A stretch of DNA of 64,000 nt from Harmothoe impar (GCA_947462335.1 OX381705.1:39239770-39303769); one strand, 5' to 3'; shown: positions 30,509 to 40,954, numbered from the stretch's first letter. The notes: generated from the sequence alone by a model not told the origin. Program-made: numbers and translations.

Positions 30509-31141
30509 CTAGAATCTAGGGGAGCGCATATTAACCAGTGAAATCGGTTTTATTGTCAGAGTTGGGAATAACGATTCTCGCCGGCCCCGCTCCGGACAGC
30601 CATACGGGGAGTAGTATTTAAATCTAGACAGATGCCATCGTGGTCTAGCCCTTTGCAAGAGACCTTGCAGTTCCAGGCCAAACACACGATGAGACTCATT
30701 TGGCTTTTGAGTCCTTTTTCGAAACAACCGAAGCGGATCCTCATTACCCACATTACCGATCAGGTAACTGGCGCATTCCACCAATTGGGTAAACGATCCG
30801 ACACCATGCATCGTTCTCCATCTCGAAACAGCTAACTTGCCAGGCCCATTTGTCAATGCCCGAAGTAGCCCGTCCAACGATTCCTGCTCTGACCACCGAT
30901 TATACCTCATGTCGTCCATGAAGTCTGCGAACCAATCCTGCCATGGCTGTCTGCCTGTGAAAGGAACAGGAATGCTCACAGTGCGTCTTGCAGCATTGTG
31001 GTTGTCCCTGTGTAACAAGCGAGACTGCTCAATGCTCCAATCTACGATATCAGCATTATCAGCCTGTCTGCTAACACAGTCAACCCCCATCTCAGCAATG
31101 CAGGGATTCGAATCGTAAATCAACTTCATCCCTGGGGACAT
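30509..31141 (-). pseudogene. Gag capsid-like fragment of an LTR retrotransposon
   Basis: 210 codons. The core IPVPFTGRQPWQDWFADFMDDM ends within the first third, followed by WSEQESLDGLLRALTNGPGKLA and RLFRKRTQKPNESHRVFGLELQ. This is the classic Ty3/gypsy retrotransposon gag pattern of animal elements. The start codon overlaps the stop of the upstream 303-codon frame (31126-31141) in another frame, so the two are either a programmed shift pair or one protein split by an indel. Similarity stops near 30590, where the neighbouring island begins; no zinc knuckle or pol follows. Confidence 0.75.
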
Positions 31142-32037
31142 TGATTCACGTCGAGAGACTCGTCTACCTGCATTTGTAGGAGATCTCCCTGTCCTCCTTG
31201 TGGAGGCACTCGAATGTTCATTCGGATCAGATCTCGAAGATCTATCACTCGAACCGAAACGGCGTATGAAGTTGATCGCTGTCCACGTAGTGACGACCTT
31301 CCATCCAAATCACCTGTATTGATGGTCACCCTTCTCGATCTTCCTCCGGATGAGGCAGCAGTACCACCCCCACCAGACGTTGAGTCATAGATCCCATCAT
31401 TGACATGATCGAACCCCGAATAGCCACTTCGGGTTGCCTCCTTCTCTCGTTTCAACTGTAAATCTTGCAGTTCCTGGGTGACACGGTCCTTCTCTTCCAT
31501 CATCGCCTTGGTTGCTTCCCTGATCGTCTCATGGAGTTCGTCTGATTCTTGTACAGTCTTGTCCTGTCGTCGTTCAAGAACCTCAGTCCGCCGTCGTAAG
31601 ACATCTTGCTGATGGGAGAACTGATCTTCCATATGTACCAGCTCCGCCTTCGTTGTATCCAAGCGGTTCTGCTTCTCCATTGTCGCGCCGTCCAACTCTT
31701 CATTCTTGTTACAGAGTTGTGCCAACCGATGACTCAGGGCTTCGAACTCTGCATTAATCCTGTCCATCTCTGCAATCCTTGCTTCCTCGAATCGATTCTT
31801 CTCTTCGGCGACGTGACGTCTTGTCACTTCTTGCCTTTGGTGTCGCTCAGCATGTAGAATGCTCATGCCTTGTGTTGGCATAGGAGCAATGTGCCTCTTT
31901 GAACCGCGAGTCTCGAACAATGAATCCTCTAGGTTCGTCCCTAGATCTTTTCGAACATAGTCAGGATTGCCTCTCCTTGGTTCTGGTGTGGAACCCGAAC
32001 GGCTCGGCCCATAGTGCTTCTCAAGGGCCGCCACCAC
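31126..32037 (-). CDS. N-terminal gag region with long coiled coil
   Basis: 303 codons, open further upstream to about 32061 without an ATG. Residues ~60-210 are heptad-like, Glu/Lys/Gln-rich (LSHRLAQLCNKNEELDG, LHETIREATKAMMEE), predicted coiled coil. Then comes a Gly/Ser-rich linker and the shift to the capsid-like frame. It sits just after the primer site at 32133-32147, as gag should. The lack of ATG leaves the start undecided. Confidence 0.6.
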   Translation of the reverse strand: MVAALEKHYGPSRSGSTPEPRRGNPDYVRKDLGTNLEDSLFETRGSKRHIAPMPTQGMSILHAERHQRQEVTRRHVAEEKNRFEEARIAEMDRINAEFEALSHRLAQLCNKNEELDGATMEKQNRLDTTKAELVHMEDQFSHQQDVLRRRTEVLERRQDKTVQESDELHETIREATKAMMEEKDRVTQELQDLQLKREKEATRSGYSGFDHVNDGIYDSTSGGGGTAASSGGRSRRVTINTGDLDGRSSLRGQRSTSYAVSVRVIDLRDLIRMNIRVPPQGGQGDLLQMQVDESLDVNQCPQG

Positions 32038-32132
32038 CTCCGGATCAAAATAGGGTGGAATGTTGCTCCACCCTTTGCCTGTTCAGCCTTGTTCACCCGA
32101 ACCGACTGTGCTATTCTGTGTTTCACCCGAAC

Positions 32133-32147
32133 TGGTCACGGCACCAA
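32133..32147 (-). promoter_or_regulatory. Primer binding site of the truncated LTR element
   Basis: TTGGTGCCGTGACCAG on the minus strand directly after the LTR. Begins with TGG as tRNA-primed sites do; the tRNA was not identified. Confidence 0.55.
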
Positions 32148-32648
32148 TGTAGGGGTTGTGGAGGTATCACGCGAACAAAGGTTCCAAATTCGGTTTGAAT
32201 GCAACAGGTTTATTCAGTCACGATCACAGCCTCAAAGTAACACAAAGGTTTGCTCGGTTCACTTGGTTTAACCATTCGAAGATGTACAGCGTTCTACTGG
32301 TAGTTCGAAGTCAGCAGAGCTGGATGATCTGGTCCTGAGCCAGCATGACTGGTGCAGGAGCCAGAGTGTGGGAGGGTTGTATGTGCCCCGATCGAAAAGG
32401 TAACGAAGGTATCGAAAGGTGTGGGTCAGAGCTCGTCCTTGGATGAACTCTCTGAGGTAGCCAACCTCGGCCTCTTATATACCCTGAGCGCGGACCAAGC
32501 AGTGTCGATGTGGCACTCCACCGGAGTGCCCTCTGGAGTGCCCTGCCTGGCTCTGCTACCGGATAACCGAAAGGACATGGCGTAGGTGTTGCCACCTAGT
32601 GTCCGAAGGAGGCACTTCCCACTCTGACTCCACGGACCCATATGTACA
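32148..32648 (-). repeat. 5' LTR of the truncated gag element
   Basis: About 501 bp between TGTAGGGG (32148) and ATGTACA (32648), so it has TG...CA ends on both strands. On the minus strand TATATAAGAG lies at 32473-32481 (promoter) and AATAAACCTG near 32212 (poly(A) signal). A 3' LTR is missing because the element is truncated at about 30500. Confidence 0.65.
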
Positions 32649-32738
32649 CGTATTATTCGTGCCCCTATACTAGTATTATGAATAGGCTTCCTTCATGATA
32701 AAGGCATGTGTAATAAACGTGACTTTGCTCCCTTAATA

Positions 32739-33145
32739 TTGACGAGAAGTTATAAAGTGAAGAACAAGGTCGACACAGTTTGGATCAAGTGTACAGGTTG
32801 CTACATAGGTTTTTATTCACAAGAACCTAACAGGCGTAGCTAATCCAGCGAACTCCCTATAGAGTTTCGAGCAGGTCAGTAGGCTTGACGAGTTCCATCA
32901 GACGCTGGCTATACATAGGAAGCCAGCCTGCGTGCGCACACGCATACCGGAAGCCTATAGCGACCTCTATCCCGAGCCCAGAGTAGGTGCTGCCACCTAC
33001 CGCCGGACTGAATATCCGGGTGGTAAATAATTAAGGTTATATCCAAAAACAGTTCAGAATTAGTATTACCTTTAACAATACAACCTTAAGGGCTTAGGTA
33101 GGAGGGGGAGAATACACAAGGTGGTGCCACCACGCACATGACAGC
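32739..33145 (-). repeat. Related LTR-like block, possibly a solo LTR
   Basis: Shares with the neighbouring LTR the order CAGTTTGG, CAGGTT, TTTATTCA and GTAGGTGCTGCCACCTA (compare GTAGGTGTTGCCACCTA near 32583). Borders are approximate. It looks like a diverged member of the same LTR family. Confidence 0.45.
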
Positions 33146-34363
33146 CAGAAGATGTGCTCAGTTGATATCCAGGCCTCTGTTACTGGCTCTCAGGGATTTA
33201 TTATTTGTGTGAATCATACTTCTTAAAATCACATTATTTTTGTCCCAGTTTCAAGATTTAAGTGCAAGGAACCAGGTAAAGTAACAAGTACATGTATCCT
33301 GACATAGATTGCATTATGTAAATTCTTAACAATAATAGACATATTGTACATCTATGCATTTATCAAAAAAATATTTGCAGCATATTACTAGTATGAGTAT
33401 CTGAACATATGTGAACAAAGGTGTGTATTCCCCGGTTTTCAGAGCCCTAGCTATCTGGGAAGTCCTTAGCCATCAGCGTTGAAAGAAATGTGTATAGCAT
33501 TATTCTCCCATAGGATTCCACCTCCTTGAAGTATTATCCCTATATACTAAATACTCATCAATGATACATTATTGCTAGTACTGGAAACTATCTATGACCT
33601 AGGTGTTTTTGATTTTGCAAACTTCCAATATCATATTTTCATACACCAAGTGCTTTATCAGTTAACCTTATCAGTTAAACATGAGACAGTGTTAGGCCAG
33701 GTAAGAGAGAGGTCTATCATAAGAGTATACTCACTAGCAAGAAACACCTAAGGTGTCCAACACCAGAGGACACTAGTGCCCCACTGGCCTAATTGACCTG
33801 GCCCATTAGCCATGCCTAAGCTCAATGAACAATAGCCCAGTAGTGTCACCTGTTGTCTGGCAATAGTACCAGCTTTATAAATCTCAGATCATAAAATCTA
33901 AAGCCATTCACACTATAGCTTATATGTGCAAAAGGTGCAGATGTGGCATCTTCAAGTGACAAAAATCTCAGGTTCTACCTGGTCTAGAATCAAAATGTAA
34001 AAAGGTAAATACTTCCCAATGTAATATCTAAAGATCTACCATGAAAAGGAATATGCCACCATTGACCTAATTTTTTTCTCCCATTTTGTCCCAACAGGAC
34101 CCCAGGTTTTCATTACAACCTGTAATGGTATGATATTATAATACTAGAAAGTGATAAACACTATCACTTTGGTGGTTAATTACATTTAACACTGTTCACA
34201 CAAATTTTACAACAATTTAAAATAACTTGATGGTACGTCTCCTCCTGAGCTTGTCTGGACCTTGCTAGGTGTTCATTCCACCCGGCTTTCGGGACCTACT
34301 GCGTTCGGCCCTTACTCACCGGACCGGAAAGTTCATGTATCTTCCTCGGGGGTATATAATTAG
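33146..34363. other. No gene seen; AT-rich
   Basis: No frame over 60 codons on either strand and no clear repeats. GGACACTAG and similar short motifs only. The last ~130 bases turn GC-richer (CCCGGCTTTCGGGACC). Confidence 0.5.
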
Positions 34364-34760
34364 AGAAAAAAAAATAGCTGCTGGTCTCCAGACCACGTCT
34401 CCACAGAAATTGAGGGACACTCGGCCCTGATGAAAAGATAATAAACTGTGGGTCTCCAGACTGAGTCCATCACAGTATATATAAAAAACGAGGGACACTC
34501 TGCCCTATATAACTCCTTGCGTAGTAACAACTCCCGAGGTAAATGTCCAGTCCGGATCCACTGCATACTCCTTTCGCGATGATTACTAGCAGCCCACGTC
34601 CTTGCGAACGTGAACTGCTCGTACTCCTTCCCGTCCAGGTCAGATTTAACACTGACTGAGTCCGGGTATACTGACTCAGTACAGATGATAAAACAGGGGG
34701 GTGGCATACTAATCAATAGTACCCCACCCACAGACAAGTTCATACACTTCTTAAGATAAC
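34364..34760 (-). other. Minus-strand frame of unclear status with a direct repeat
   Basis: 127 codons including VKSDLDGKEYEQFTFARTW, which reads like protein. GGTCTCCAGAC ... GAGGGACACTCGGCCCT is repeated (34384 and 34452 regions). Lies just beyond the stop of the unrecognised protein at 34761; could be a second gene of that element or its 3' region. A perfect 11-bp hairpin CACTTCTTAAG/CTTAAGAAGTG sits at 34745-34770. Confidence 0.3.
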
Positions 34761-35272
34761 TTAAGAAGTGTCAGAATCTGAGTCCGAACCGGCTGGTTTG
34801 GTCTCCTCTCCAGAGTCGGAATCTTCCTCCCCTGCCTTTTGGTCCATCTCCAGAAGCCAGGTATCAATCACTGCCCAACTTCCATCCCATTCCTCATTCT
34901 GTGGCCAAAACAAGTCTCGAAGACTTCACCGAAATCCACGTTTCCGGTTACTCCCGCACAGAAGTTGCTCCAGGCATTTTCGTGCGCTAACACGATACGT
35001 GGGGTAGCTGTTCCCAAACCAATGTTGTGCTTTTGGATCAAATTTCGGATCAGATTAGCCCAACTAACCATTTGAGCACCATTCGGGCACTCTTTGCTCC
35101 CAAGAGCACCAATACTCGTGCAGTCATAGCACGCGTAGTGGTGCAAGTGCATCTCAGTCATATGCCGAGCGAACCTAGCCTTGGTGTGCCAGGTCCTTGG
35201 TGTCCCCCTAGACGCATCTCCCTTCTGACACTTGTCAAAAAGACAGGGAATCTCTGAGGACCACCAACTCAT
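34761..35272 (-). pseudogene. C-terminal part of an unrecognised protein
   Basis: Holds a Cys/His region (CLFDKC ... RHMTEMH ... YACYDC) that could bind zinc, then, after one frame slip near 34870, an acidic tail EEDSDSGEETKPAGSDSDSD before TAA at 34761-34763. It is the continuation of the frame at 45810-46085: the 10.5-kb insertion at 35273-45805 with its TCAT duplication separates them in the same codon phase. I do not recognise the family. The Cys/His region suggests a nucleic-acid-binding or structural role, perhaps of another mobile element. Confidence 0.55.
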
Positions 35273-36030
35273 AGACAGGTCATTTTACATAAGTGACTCA
35301 CCCAAATGAGAGATTTATTTTTGAGGGGTTATTCTTATGTAATATTTTCCAGAGAATCCAAATCTGCCTGGGGCCATGGCGTATTTTGCATATTGAGGTG
35401 CCTAATTAGCATATTCTAATCAGGTAGGCCAATTAGCAGGTTGGATAAGCAAAAGTACTGTCAAATTGGTCCAAATCTGATAATTTCCCTCACATAATAC
35501 CAGATGATAGAAACACATGATTCCCTGCAGGAAAAAATCTTAAACTTGGCACACATATCCCCTAGGCTATGAAACACATTCATGAATATAGGGCCATAGC
35601 AGATATAGACTGTAGCCATTATTGCAGCCATATTTCAAGATGGCTGCCACTGAATATTTCTAAATCATGGATCTCCTCTTCTAATCAACTTAGAATCATG
35701 ATTCCAAATGCTAAATATACATTTCTGGGGTCAAGGAATACAATGGTGTTACTTCTGAGAAGATAGATGGCAGCCATCTTGGATTTTGATAAGATTATCA
35801 TTAGAAAACCTACTAATTAGTTGATTTCCCTTATCAATTCCTCTCCATCATAACATATTCATTATTCTGCCAACTGAGATGATGAAAGCAATAACCTGAG
35901 TACTTATATTACCTCTTATAGTGTTTTAGACATGGTAGCCATCTTGAATATACCAGGGTTGCATTCTACTGAGTAGTAACCGGTGGCAGCAGCGGCCTCT
36001 TAACTGGCCGGCATTGCATAGACAAGTTTA
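35273..36030. repeat. Left long terminal inverted repeat
   Basis: Pairs with 44954-45804. Includes TAGGCCAATTAGCAGGTTGG, CCATATTTCAAGATGGCTGC and GTTGCATTCTACTGAG. A 65-codon frame (35569-35766) is the same peptide as in the other arm (45223-45420) and is only repeat sequence. Shorter than the right arm by about 90 bp. Confidence 0.8.
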
Positions 36031-36115
36031 TTGTTCAAAGTGACAGTGACTATGATGAATTCATGTAAATCTCTTGTCAGGGTGAGGCATTTAGCATCAA
36101 AATACAGACAAGGTG

Positions 36116-36118
<3 letters not shown>

Positions 36119-36187
<69 letters not shown>
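36119..36187. repeat. (TA)n microsatellite
   Basis: About 34 TA units immediately left of the Ngaro element. A second (AT)n run abuts its right end at 41041-41081, so the retroelement sits inside or next to a TA microsatellite. Confidence 0.95.
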
Positions 36188-36189
<2 letters not shown>

Positions 36190-36193
<4 letters not shown>

Positions 36194-36396
36194 CTAATAT
36201 ATGTCATGCAATAGGATGTATTAGTGTATATTTACTAGGCTATGCCAACTACCCATGTATGGACTATATCCATCCAACTCCCCCAGCATAGACTATACTA
36301 GTGCGCCTCAACCACACCAGGGGGAGTTCACTCCTGGGCGCTCAACACTCACCGAGCGTCCCATTCAACCACTAAGCACCTGCGGTGTAACATTTT
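36190..36396 (+). repeat. Split direct repeat A1
   Basis: Matches A2 from GTGTCTAATATATGTC on. One substitution (CACTCACC against CACTGACC) and a 14-bp segment present in A2 (AAAGGTGCGCGACC) but missing here are the only clear differences. Confidence 0.9.
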
Positions 36397-36404
36397 ACTG
36401 TGTG

Positions 36405-37490
36405 ATGGTGCTGTGCGAGGTATGCAATGCGAGCTATCATGGCAACCACAAGGAGTGTCCAAGTTGTGCTGATGTCAATAAGACCCTCAAGGAGGAGTTA
36501 AGACTGAAACAGGAGTCCATGGACGCATTAGCGAGGGAGAAGCAGGCGGAAATTGATGCTCTAAACAAGAGCCTCTCCGAGGAAAAGTCGACTGTCCAGG
36601 CCATGAACAACCTCTCTAAGGCCATGCATGCCATGGCGACAGGTATGGCGGGGTTTATGACGCAATTGACGGAGATGAAGGAGGATATACCTGGACCGGA
36701 GTCTAAGGAGTGGCGCAGAGGCAATGAGGGGCGTCCAAGTCGGCAAGATGGCGACCGTCCATGCAGGTGTGGCGGGAAGCCAGGGCGTCCCGAGGGCCGC
36801 CATGAGAGCCGCCACAGCACGCCGGCCCAGGGAGGTCGATTGCCAGCAACAATGGAGGATCTCGACAATCTCTGGGGGGATCGTGATGAGTTTGAGTATG
36901 TTCGCCGTGTGGAGAAACGCAAGAGTAGGTTCGACATTCTCAAGTTCCTTCCTGTGTCAGATAGAAAAAAGACTCACCCTATAGACTCATCTGAAAAGCT
37001 CATGGTGCTGTTATCTCAGCTTATTGACGAGCTTCAGGACGAGGGGGAGAGTACCAAGGGGCTTAGGGCCCATCAGATTTATGTCGGTACTATGGCTGAT
37101 CAGGGCATTTATGATATAAAGGCTCTAGTCTCATATGATCAGGCCATTAGGGACAAAGCCGAAAAAGACGGTATTGACTGTATTATTGGTATTGACACCG
37201 CCCTTTCCAATTTTCATCTGGGTTACGCAGGTACCAAGCAGGCCCGGGGATTATCTGGGAAGGGGGATGGTCAGGGGTTTCACAAGAGTAAGAGCAAGCC
37301 AAAATCCAAAGGTGACAGTTTCGCGGGCTGGAAAAGGGTGGCCGCGGAAAAGAAGTGTTGTTTTGCATTTGGGGCGGCTCGCCCGTGTGAGGGCTGCGCA
37401 TATAAACATGAATGTGGGTATTGCGGATCGAGCCAGCACGGAATGTTAGCATGTAAGGGCAAGGAAGCCGGTGTTGGGGCTTCTAATTGA
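36405..37490 (+). CDS. Ngaro ORF1, gag-like protein
   Basis: 361 codons from ATG at 36405 (the frame is open upstream through repeat A1, but this is the first ATG outside it). The N-terminus carries CEVCNASYHGNHKECPSC, a four-Cys zinc-ribbon-like module, followed by a helical, coiled-coil-like stretch (residues ~20-85). A Gly/Arg-rich patch with CRCGG and a compact middle domain follow. The C-terminus is Lys-rich with CEGCAYKHECGYCGSSQHG, a Cys/His nucleic-acid-binding knuckle. It probably packages the element RNA. The stop is TGA at 37488-37490; the same frame then continues as ORF2. Confidence 0.8.
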   Translation: MVLCEVCNASYHGNHKECPSCADVNKTLKEELRLKQESMDALAREKQAEIDALNKSLSEEKSTVQAMNNLSKAMHAMATGMAGFMTQLTEMKEDIPGPESKEWRRGNEGRPSRQDGDRPCRCGGKPGRPEGRHESRHSTPAQGGRLPATMEDLDNLWGDRDEFEYVRRVEKRKSRFDILKFLPVSDRKKTHPIDSSEKLMVLLSQLIDELQDEGESTKGLRAHQIYVGTMADQGIYDIKALVSYDQAIRDKAEKDGIDCIIGIDTALSNFHLGYAGTKQARGLSGKGDGQGFHKSKSKPKSKGDSFAGWKRVAAEKKCCFAFGAARPCEGCAYKHECGYCGSSQHGMLACKGKEAGVGASN

Positions 37491-39770
37491 CTGGGTGACC
37501 CACCTGGCAGACTGTCTGATTGTAGTGACGCATATGATTGTGTAATTGGCGATAATCCGGCTGTTGTTGACATATTTCCTAATAGTGAAAGCGCAAACTG
37601 TGAAATTGTCCGCCATGTTGGTGATTCTCAAAACGAGGCCCGCCGTAAATCGGTAATACATGATGTCGTAAATGTCGACCGGGTAGGAGAAAATGAATTT
37701 CCCTGTAATGAATTTTGTTATACAAATTCTGACGGTGATTCTGTCTCTAGTGAAGAAAGTGTCTTTGTATCTACGGAAAATGAGGTTTTAGAATGTGCCG
37801 GCCTTCCGCCAGTCACGAGCGAAGGTTTACGACAACGCTACATCCGGGTATTCATAAACAAAAATGGCGATCGGGAGTACGACGTGAGTTTGCCGAGTAC
37901 ATCAGATTGGGATAATCTCCCGGAGTATGCGGGCGTAACTAAAGATGTGAGTATTTGTAATTCATTTGCGGCCTTCTATGATTGTGACACCCCCGTATGT
38001 TGTGTAGAGGTAGTTCCCGGTACTTTTCTCCCCGTGTTTGACGAATGTTTAGCGTGCGAGTGTAAATGTGTTTACATTTTACATGGGGCTGTCACTCAAC
38101 TCAAGCCTTGTCAATTCGCTGGCTATTTGTACTCATTTGACGTCATAACAAAAGACGATTGGTTTGTGATCACAGGTGTATGCCGAGGATTTAGAATTCT
38201 AGACAAAGGTTGCAATACTGCTTATTTCTGTGAAAATTACTCGTCTGTCACTAAAGGCGCGTTCAAAGATGAAATGACAAATAAAATCCTTGCTGAGTTA
38301 GATACCAGTAAGGTGAGAATGGTGACAAAGGTCCCTAGATGTGTGCACGCGTTAGGTGGTGTAGTCAAAACGGACGGCTCTCTCCGGCCCATCACTGATT
38401 GTTCTTCTCCCGAGGATATCAACATCAACCTCTACATGGATAATTCCTGTAGTAAGTTTTCATATCATAGTATTGATGATGTAGTTGAATTGTTGGAGGG
38501 GGGAGAATTTTGTGGGGTGACAGACATCAAAAGTGCTTATCGCAGTGTCAATGTAATACCCTCCCATAGGGAGTATCAGGGTTTCAAATGGGACCTGGGA
38601 AGTGGAGATGTATTTTTCAATGATTTATGCATATGCTTTGGCCTCCGCTCTGCCCCCTGGATATTTACCCAGATATCAAACTTCGTTGTAAAATGTGCAG
38701 CGGGGAAAGGTGTAATCAATTGTATAAATTACTTAGACGATTACATTGTCATAGATACTGATGAGGAGCGTTGCACGGTGTCACAGTGCAGACTTCATGA
38801 TGTCCTGAATGACTTGGGGTTTGTTGTGGCCACAAAAAAGGTGATCTGGCCATCCCAAAGGGTAAAGTACTTGGGTATAGTTATTGATACGGTAGCTATG
38901 TGTATTTCCCTGGATGTTGATAAAGTTGATTGTGTTATTAACTGTGTGTCTGATCTATTGAACAAGAGGTGGTGCCCCCGCAAATTACTGGAACAGACAG
39001 CTGGCCTCTTGGCACATTGTGCCACGGTTGTGAGGGGCGGGCGGACATTCACCAGACGCATATATAATATTTTAAGAGACACCCCTCCTGCTTGCAAACG
39101 CATTAGGCTGTCAGATCTAGTCATGGAAGACTTGAAGTGGTGGAATATATTCTTGATTTCATTCAATGGTAAAACCAAAATGTTCGACAAAAATTGTGAG
39201 ATTGTGTCGCTGGTGACGGATGCCTCCTCTACAGGGTTTGGGGATCACTCACACGATGACTTCTTCTGGGGATTCTGGAATGATGACCAAGAACTGTGCC
39301 CCCACCATGCTAAATGTCCAGTGGAGGTAGTATATGACGGTAACATAAACATTGGGGAAATGTGGCCAGTAGTGGTCGCCGTACACCGCCAATACTCTAA
39401 CTGGAGGAATGCTATAGTGGATGTCACTACTGATAACACCCAGGTGTACCATGCATTGAGGACAGGCAGGGGGAAGAATCACTTGACAATGTCGTGGTTG
39501 AGAGAACTATTCTGGGTTACTTCCTTCTACAACATACACATTCGTCCCTCATGGATAAGATCTGAGGATAATATCTTGGCAGATTCTCTGAGTCGTTTAC
39601 GGAATCCAGATTGTGTAGAGATCTGTGCTGATCAAATCATTGATTTCAACCTATGTTGCAGACAAAGACTTACTGAGGAAGGAATGGGGCCAAGTACGGG
39701 CTTTGTGCTGGGCCGACAGCACAATCAGAGCCGGGAAGTCACAGTGGCGGAGGTTCTTCCAGTTCTGTGA
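37491..39770 (+). CDS. Ngaro ORF2, reverse transcriptase and RNase H
   Basis: Open in the same frame as ORF1 straight after its TGA; the first 131 codons contain no ATG (earliest near-cognate GTG at 37884). Residue numbers from 37884: template-binding region TDGSLRPITDCSS near 170, catalytic D in FCGVTDIKSAYRS near 215, FGLRSAPWIFTQ near 250, and INYLDDYIV near 283 (catalytic pair, DIRS-type LDD-Y). RNase H follows, with VTDASSTGFG near 443, GEMWPVVVAVHRQ, VTTDNTQVYHAL and NILADSLSR supplying the acidic residues. Likely expressed as a gag-pol fusion by stop readthrough. Confidence 0.9.
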   Translation: MGDPPGRLSDCSDAYDCVIGDNPAVVDIFPNSESANCEIVRHVGDSQNEARRKSVIHDVVNVDRVGENEFPCNEFCYTNSDGDSVSSEESVFVSTENEVLECAGLPPVTSEGLRQRYIRVFINKNGDREYDVSLPSTSDWDNLPEYAGVTKDVSICNSFAAFYDCDTPVCCVEVVPGTFLPVFDECLACECKCVYILHGAVTQLKPCQFAGYLYSFDVITKDDWFVITGVCRGFRILDKGCNTAYFCENYSSVTKGAFKDEMTNKILAELDTSKVRMVTKVPRCVHALGGVVKTDGSLRPITDCSSPEDININLYMDNSCSKFSYHSIDDVVELLEGGEFCGVTDIKSAYRSVNVIPSHREYQGFKWDLGSGDVFFNDLCICFGLRSAPWIFTQISNFVVKCAAGKGVINCINYLDDYIVIDTDEERCTVSQCRLHDVLNDLGFVVATKKVIWPSQRVKYLGIVIDTVAMCISLDVDKVDCVINCVSDLLNKRWCPRKLLEQTAGLLAHCATVVRGGRTFTRRIYNILRDTPPACKRIRLSDLVMEDLKWWNIFLISFNGKTKMFDKNCEIVSLVTDASSTGFGDHSHDDFFWGFWNDDQELCPHHAKCPVEVVYDGNINIGEMWPVVVAVHRQYSNWRNAIVDVTTDNTQVYHALRTGRGKNHLTMSWLRELFWVTSFYNIHIRPSWIRSEDNILADSLSRLRNPDCVEICADQIIDFNLCCRQRLTEEGMGPSTGFVLGRQHNQSREVTVAEVLPVL

Positions 39771-40578
39771 CAGTTATGATGTGGTTCCGGTACCTGTGGA
39801 TGTGGAGGGGATCTGCCTCTACATCACTCACCTGACCAAGACTGTCTGTTACGTCACCATAGCAAATTATGTAACAGGGGTGTACAAGCTTCATGATTAC
39901 CTGGATACACCCCATCCGGATTCTTCCAGTTTCATAGTCCAGTCTACATTGAGGGGTGCTAAAAGGCTCCTGGGAGCTGAGACTAGGCCTTCCCTACTGT
40001 CTCCTCGTAATCTGGTGGACATTTATCACACTTTGGATATGTCAAAATTCCAGGACAAGTTATTCTGGTGTGCGCTGGTGCTGGCCTTCAGGTGTTTATT
40101 GAGAGTGGGCCACGTGACTGCGTCACCACACCAGTTACTGGTGAGAGACATTAAATTACGTGCGGGTGGCTTGGATGTCACCATCAGGAGTTCAAAAACA
40201 GTTCAGTTTCGGGAAAGAACCAATGTTGTTCCCGTGCAAGAGTCACAGTCAAGTCTGCTGTGTCCAGTCCGTGTTATCCGGCAGCTTTTATCTGACACCA
40301 AAACCTCTCCTACCTCACCTCTCTTCAATTTGACTTATAATCTCTACTCATCGAGGCTGAAGAAGGCCTGTGCATCCATAGGATTAGTAGGACATTATAC
40401 GACCCACAGTATCCGCAGGGGGGCGGCCAGCTACCTAGCTACTTTCCTCCCCCTTCATGACGTCAAGGCATATGGGGACTGGAGGAGCTGGGCCGTCCTC
40501 CTCTATCTCTCTGATACTTATGATTCTAGGAGAGATAAAGACGATGTTGTTGCTGGGAGGCTATCAGAATTTGTTTGA
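39618..40578 (+). CDS. Ngaro ORF3, tyrosine recombinase
   Basis: Integrates the circular DNA form. The frame opens after a TAG at about 39615, overlaps ORF2 by ~150 bases in the +1 frame, and has no ATG until the middle of the protein; numbering here is from GTG 39625 (317 codons). Core-binding domain at residues 10-100 (WGQVRALCWADSTIRAGKS), catalytic Arg in FRCLLRVGHVTA (R160), His/Arg in THSIRRGAASY (H261, R264), and a C-terminal GDWRSWAVLLYLSDTY bearing the Tyr nucleophile candidates (Y294/Y299). Expression presumably needs a frameshift from ORF2 or splicing. Confidence 0.9.
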
Positions 40579-40608
40579 TTGGGCGAATGTTTGTTGTTTG
40601 GTCTTGGC

Positions 40609-40694
40609 TGCTTCCTACCACCTCAGGTCGGCGGTCTAGGGCAAATGTATATTTGTATCATGTTGTTTATCTCATTGCAGTACCGTATAAATAT
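40609..40694 (+). repeat. Split direct repeat B1
   Basis: 86 bp, GCTTCCTACCACCTCAGGTC to ACCGTATAAATAT, identical to B2. Confidence 0.9.
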
Positions 40695-40915
40695 GTGTCT
40701 AATATATGTCATGCAATAGGATGTATTAGTGTATATTTACTAGGCTATGCCAACTACCCATGTATGGACTATATCCATCCAACTCCCCCAGCATAGACTA
40801 TACTAGTGCGCCTCAACCACACCAGGGGGAGTTCACTCCTGGGCGCTCAACACTGACCGAGCGTCCCATTCAACCACTAAGCACCAAAGGTGCGCGACCT
40901 GCTGTGTAACATTTT
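40695..40915 (+). repeat. Split direct repeat A2
   Basis: Directly follows B1, giving the B-A junction expected of the circular intermediate. The open frame across it (ending in NYPCMDYIHPTPPA) merely copies that of A1. Confidence 0.9.
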
Positions 40916-40947
40916 TTCTTTTTCTTGTTCACTTTCTTGTTATATTG

Positions 40948-40953
40948 AATAAA
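40948..40953 (+). terminator. Poly(A) signal AATAAA of the Ngaro element
   Basis: TTGAATAAAGTGC between A2 and B2, downstream of all three ORFs on the coding strand; the expected place for the transcript end. Confidence 0.5.
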
Positions 40954-40954
40954 G

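Noticed and set aside
25947..32037. One retrovirus combining the Env-like gene with the nearby gag
   Set aside because: The gag and its LTR are on the opposite strand and run into the island; they belong to a different, truncated element.
35569..35766. 65-aa gene duplicated at 45223-45420
   Set aside because: The two copies are the two arms of the long inverted repeat; no coding signature.
36119..36291. Ile/Tyr repeat protein
   Set aside because: Translation of the (TA)n microsatellite into repeat A1.
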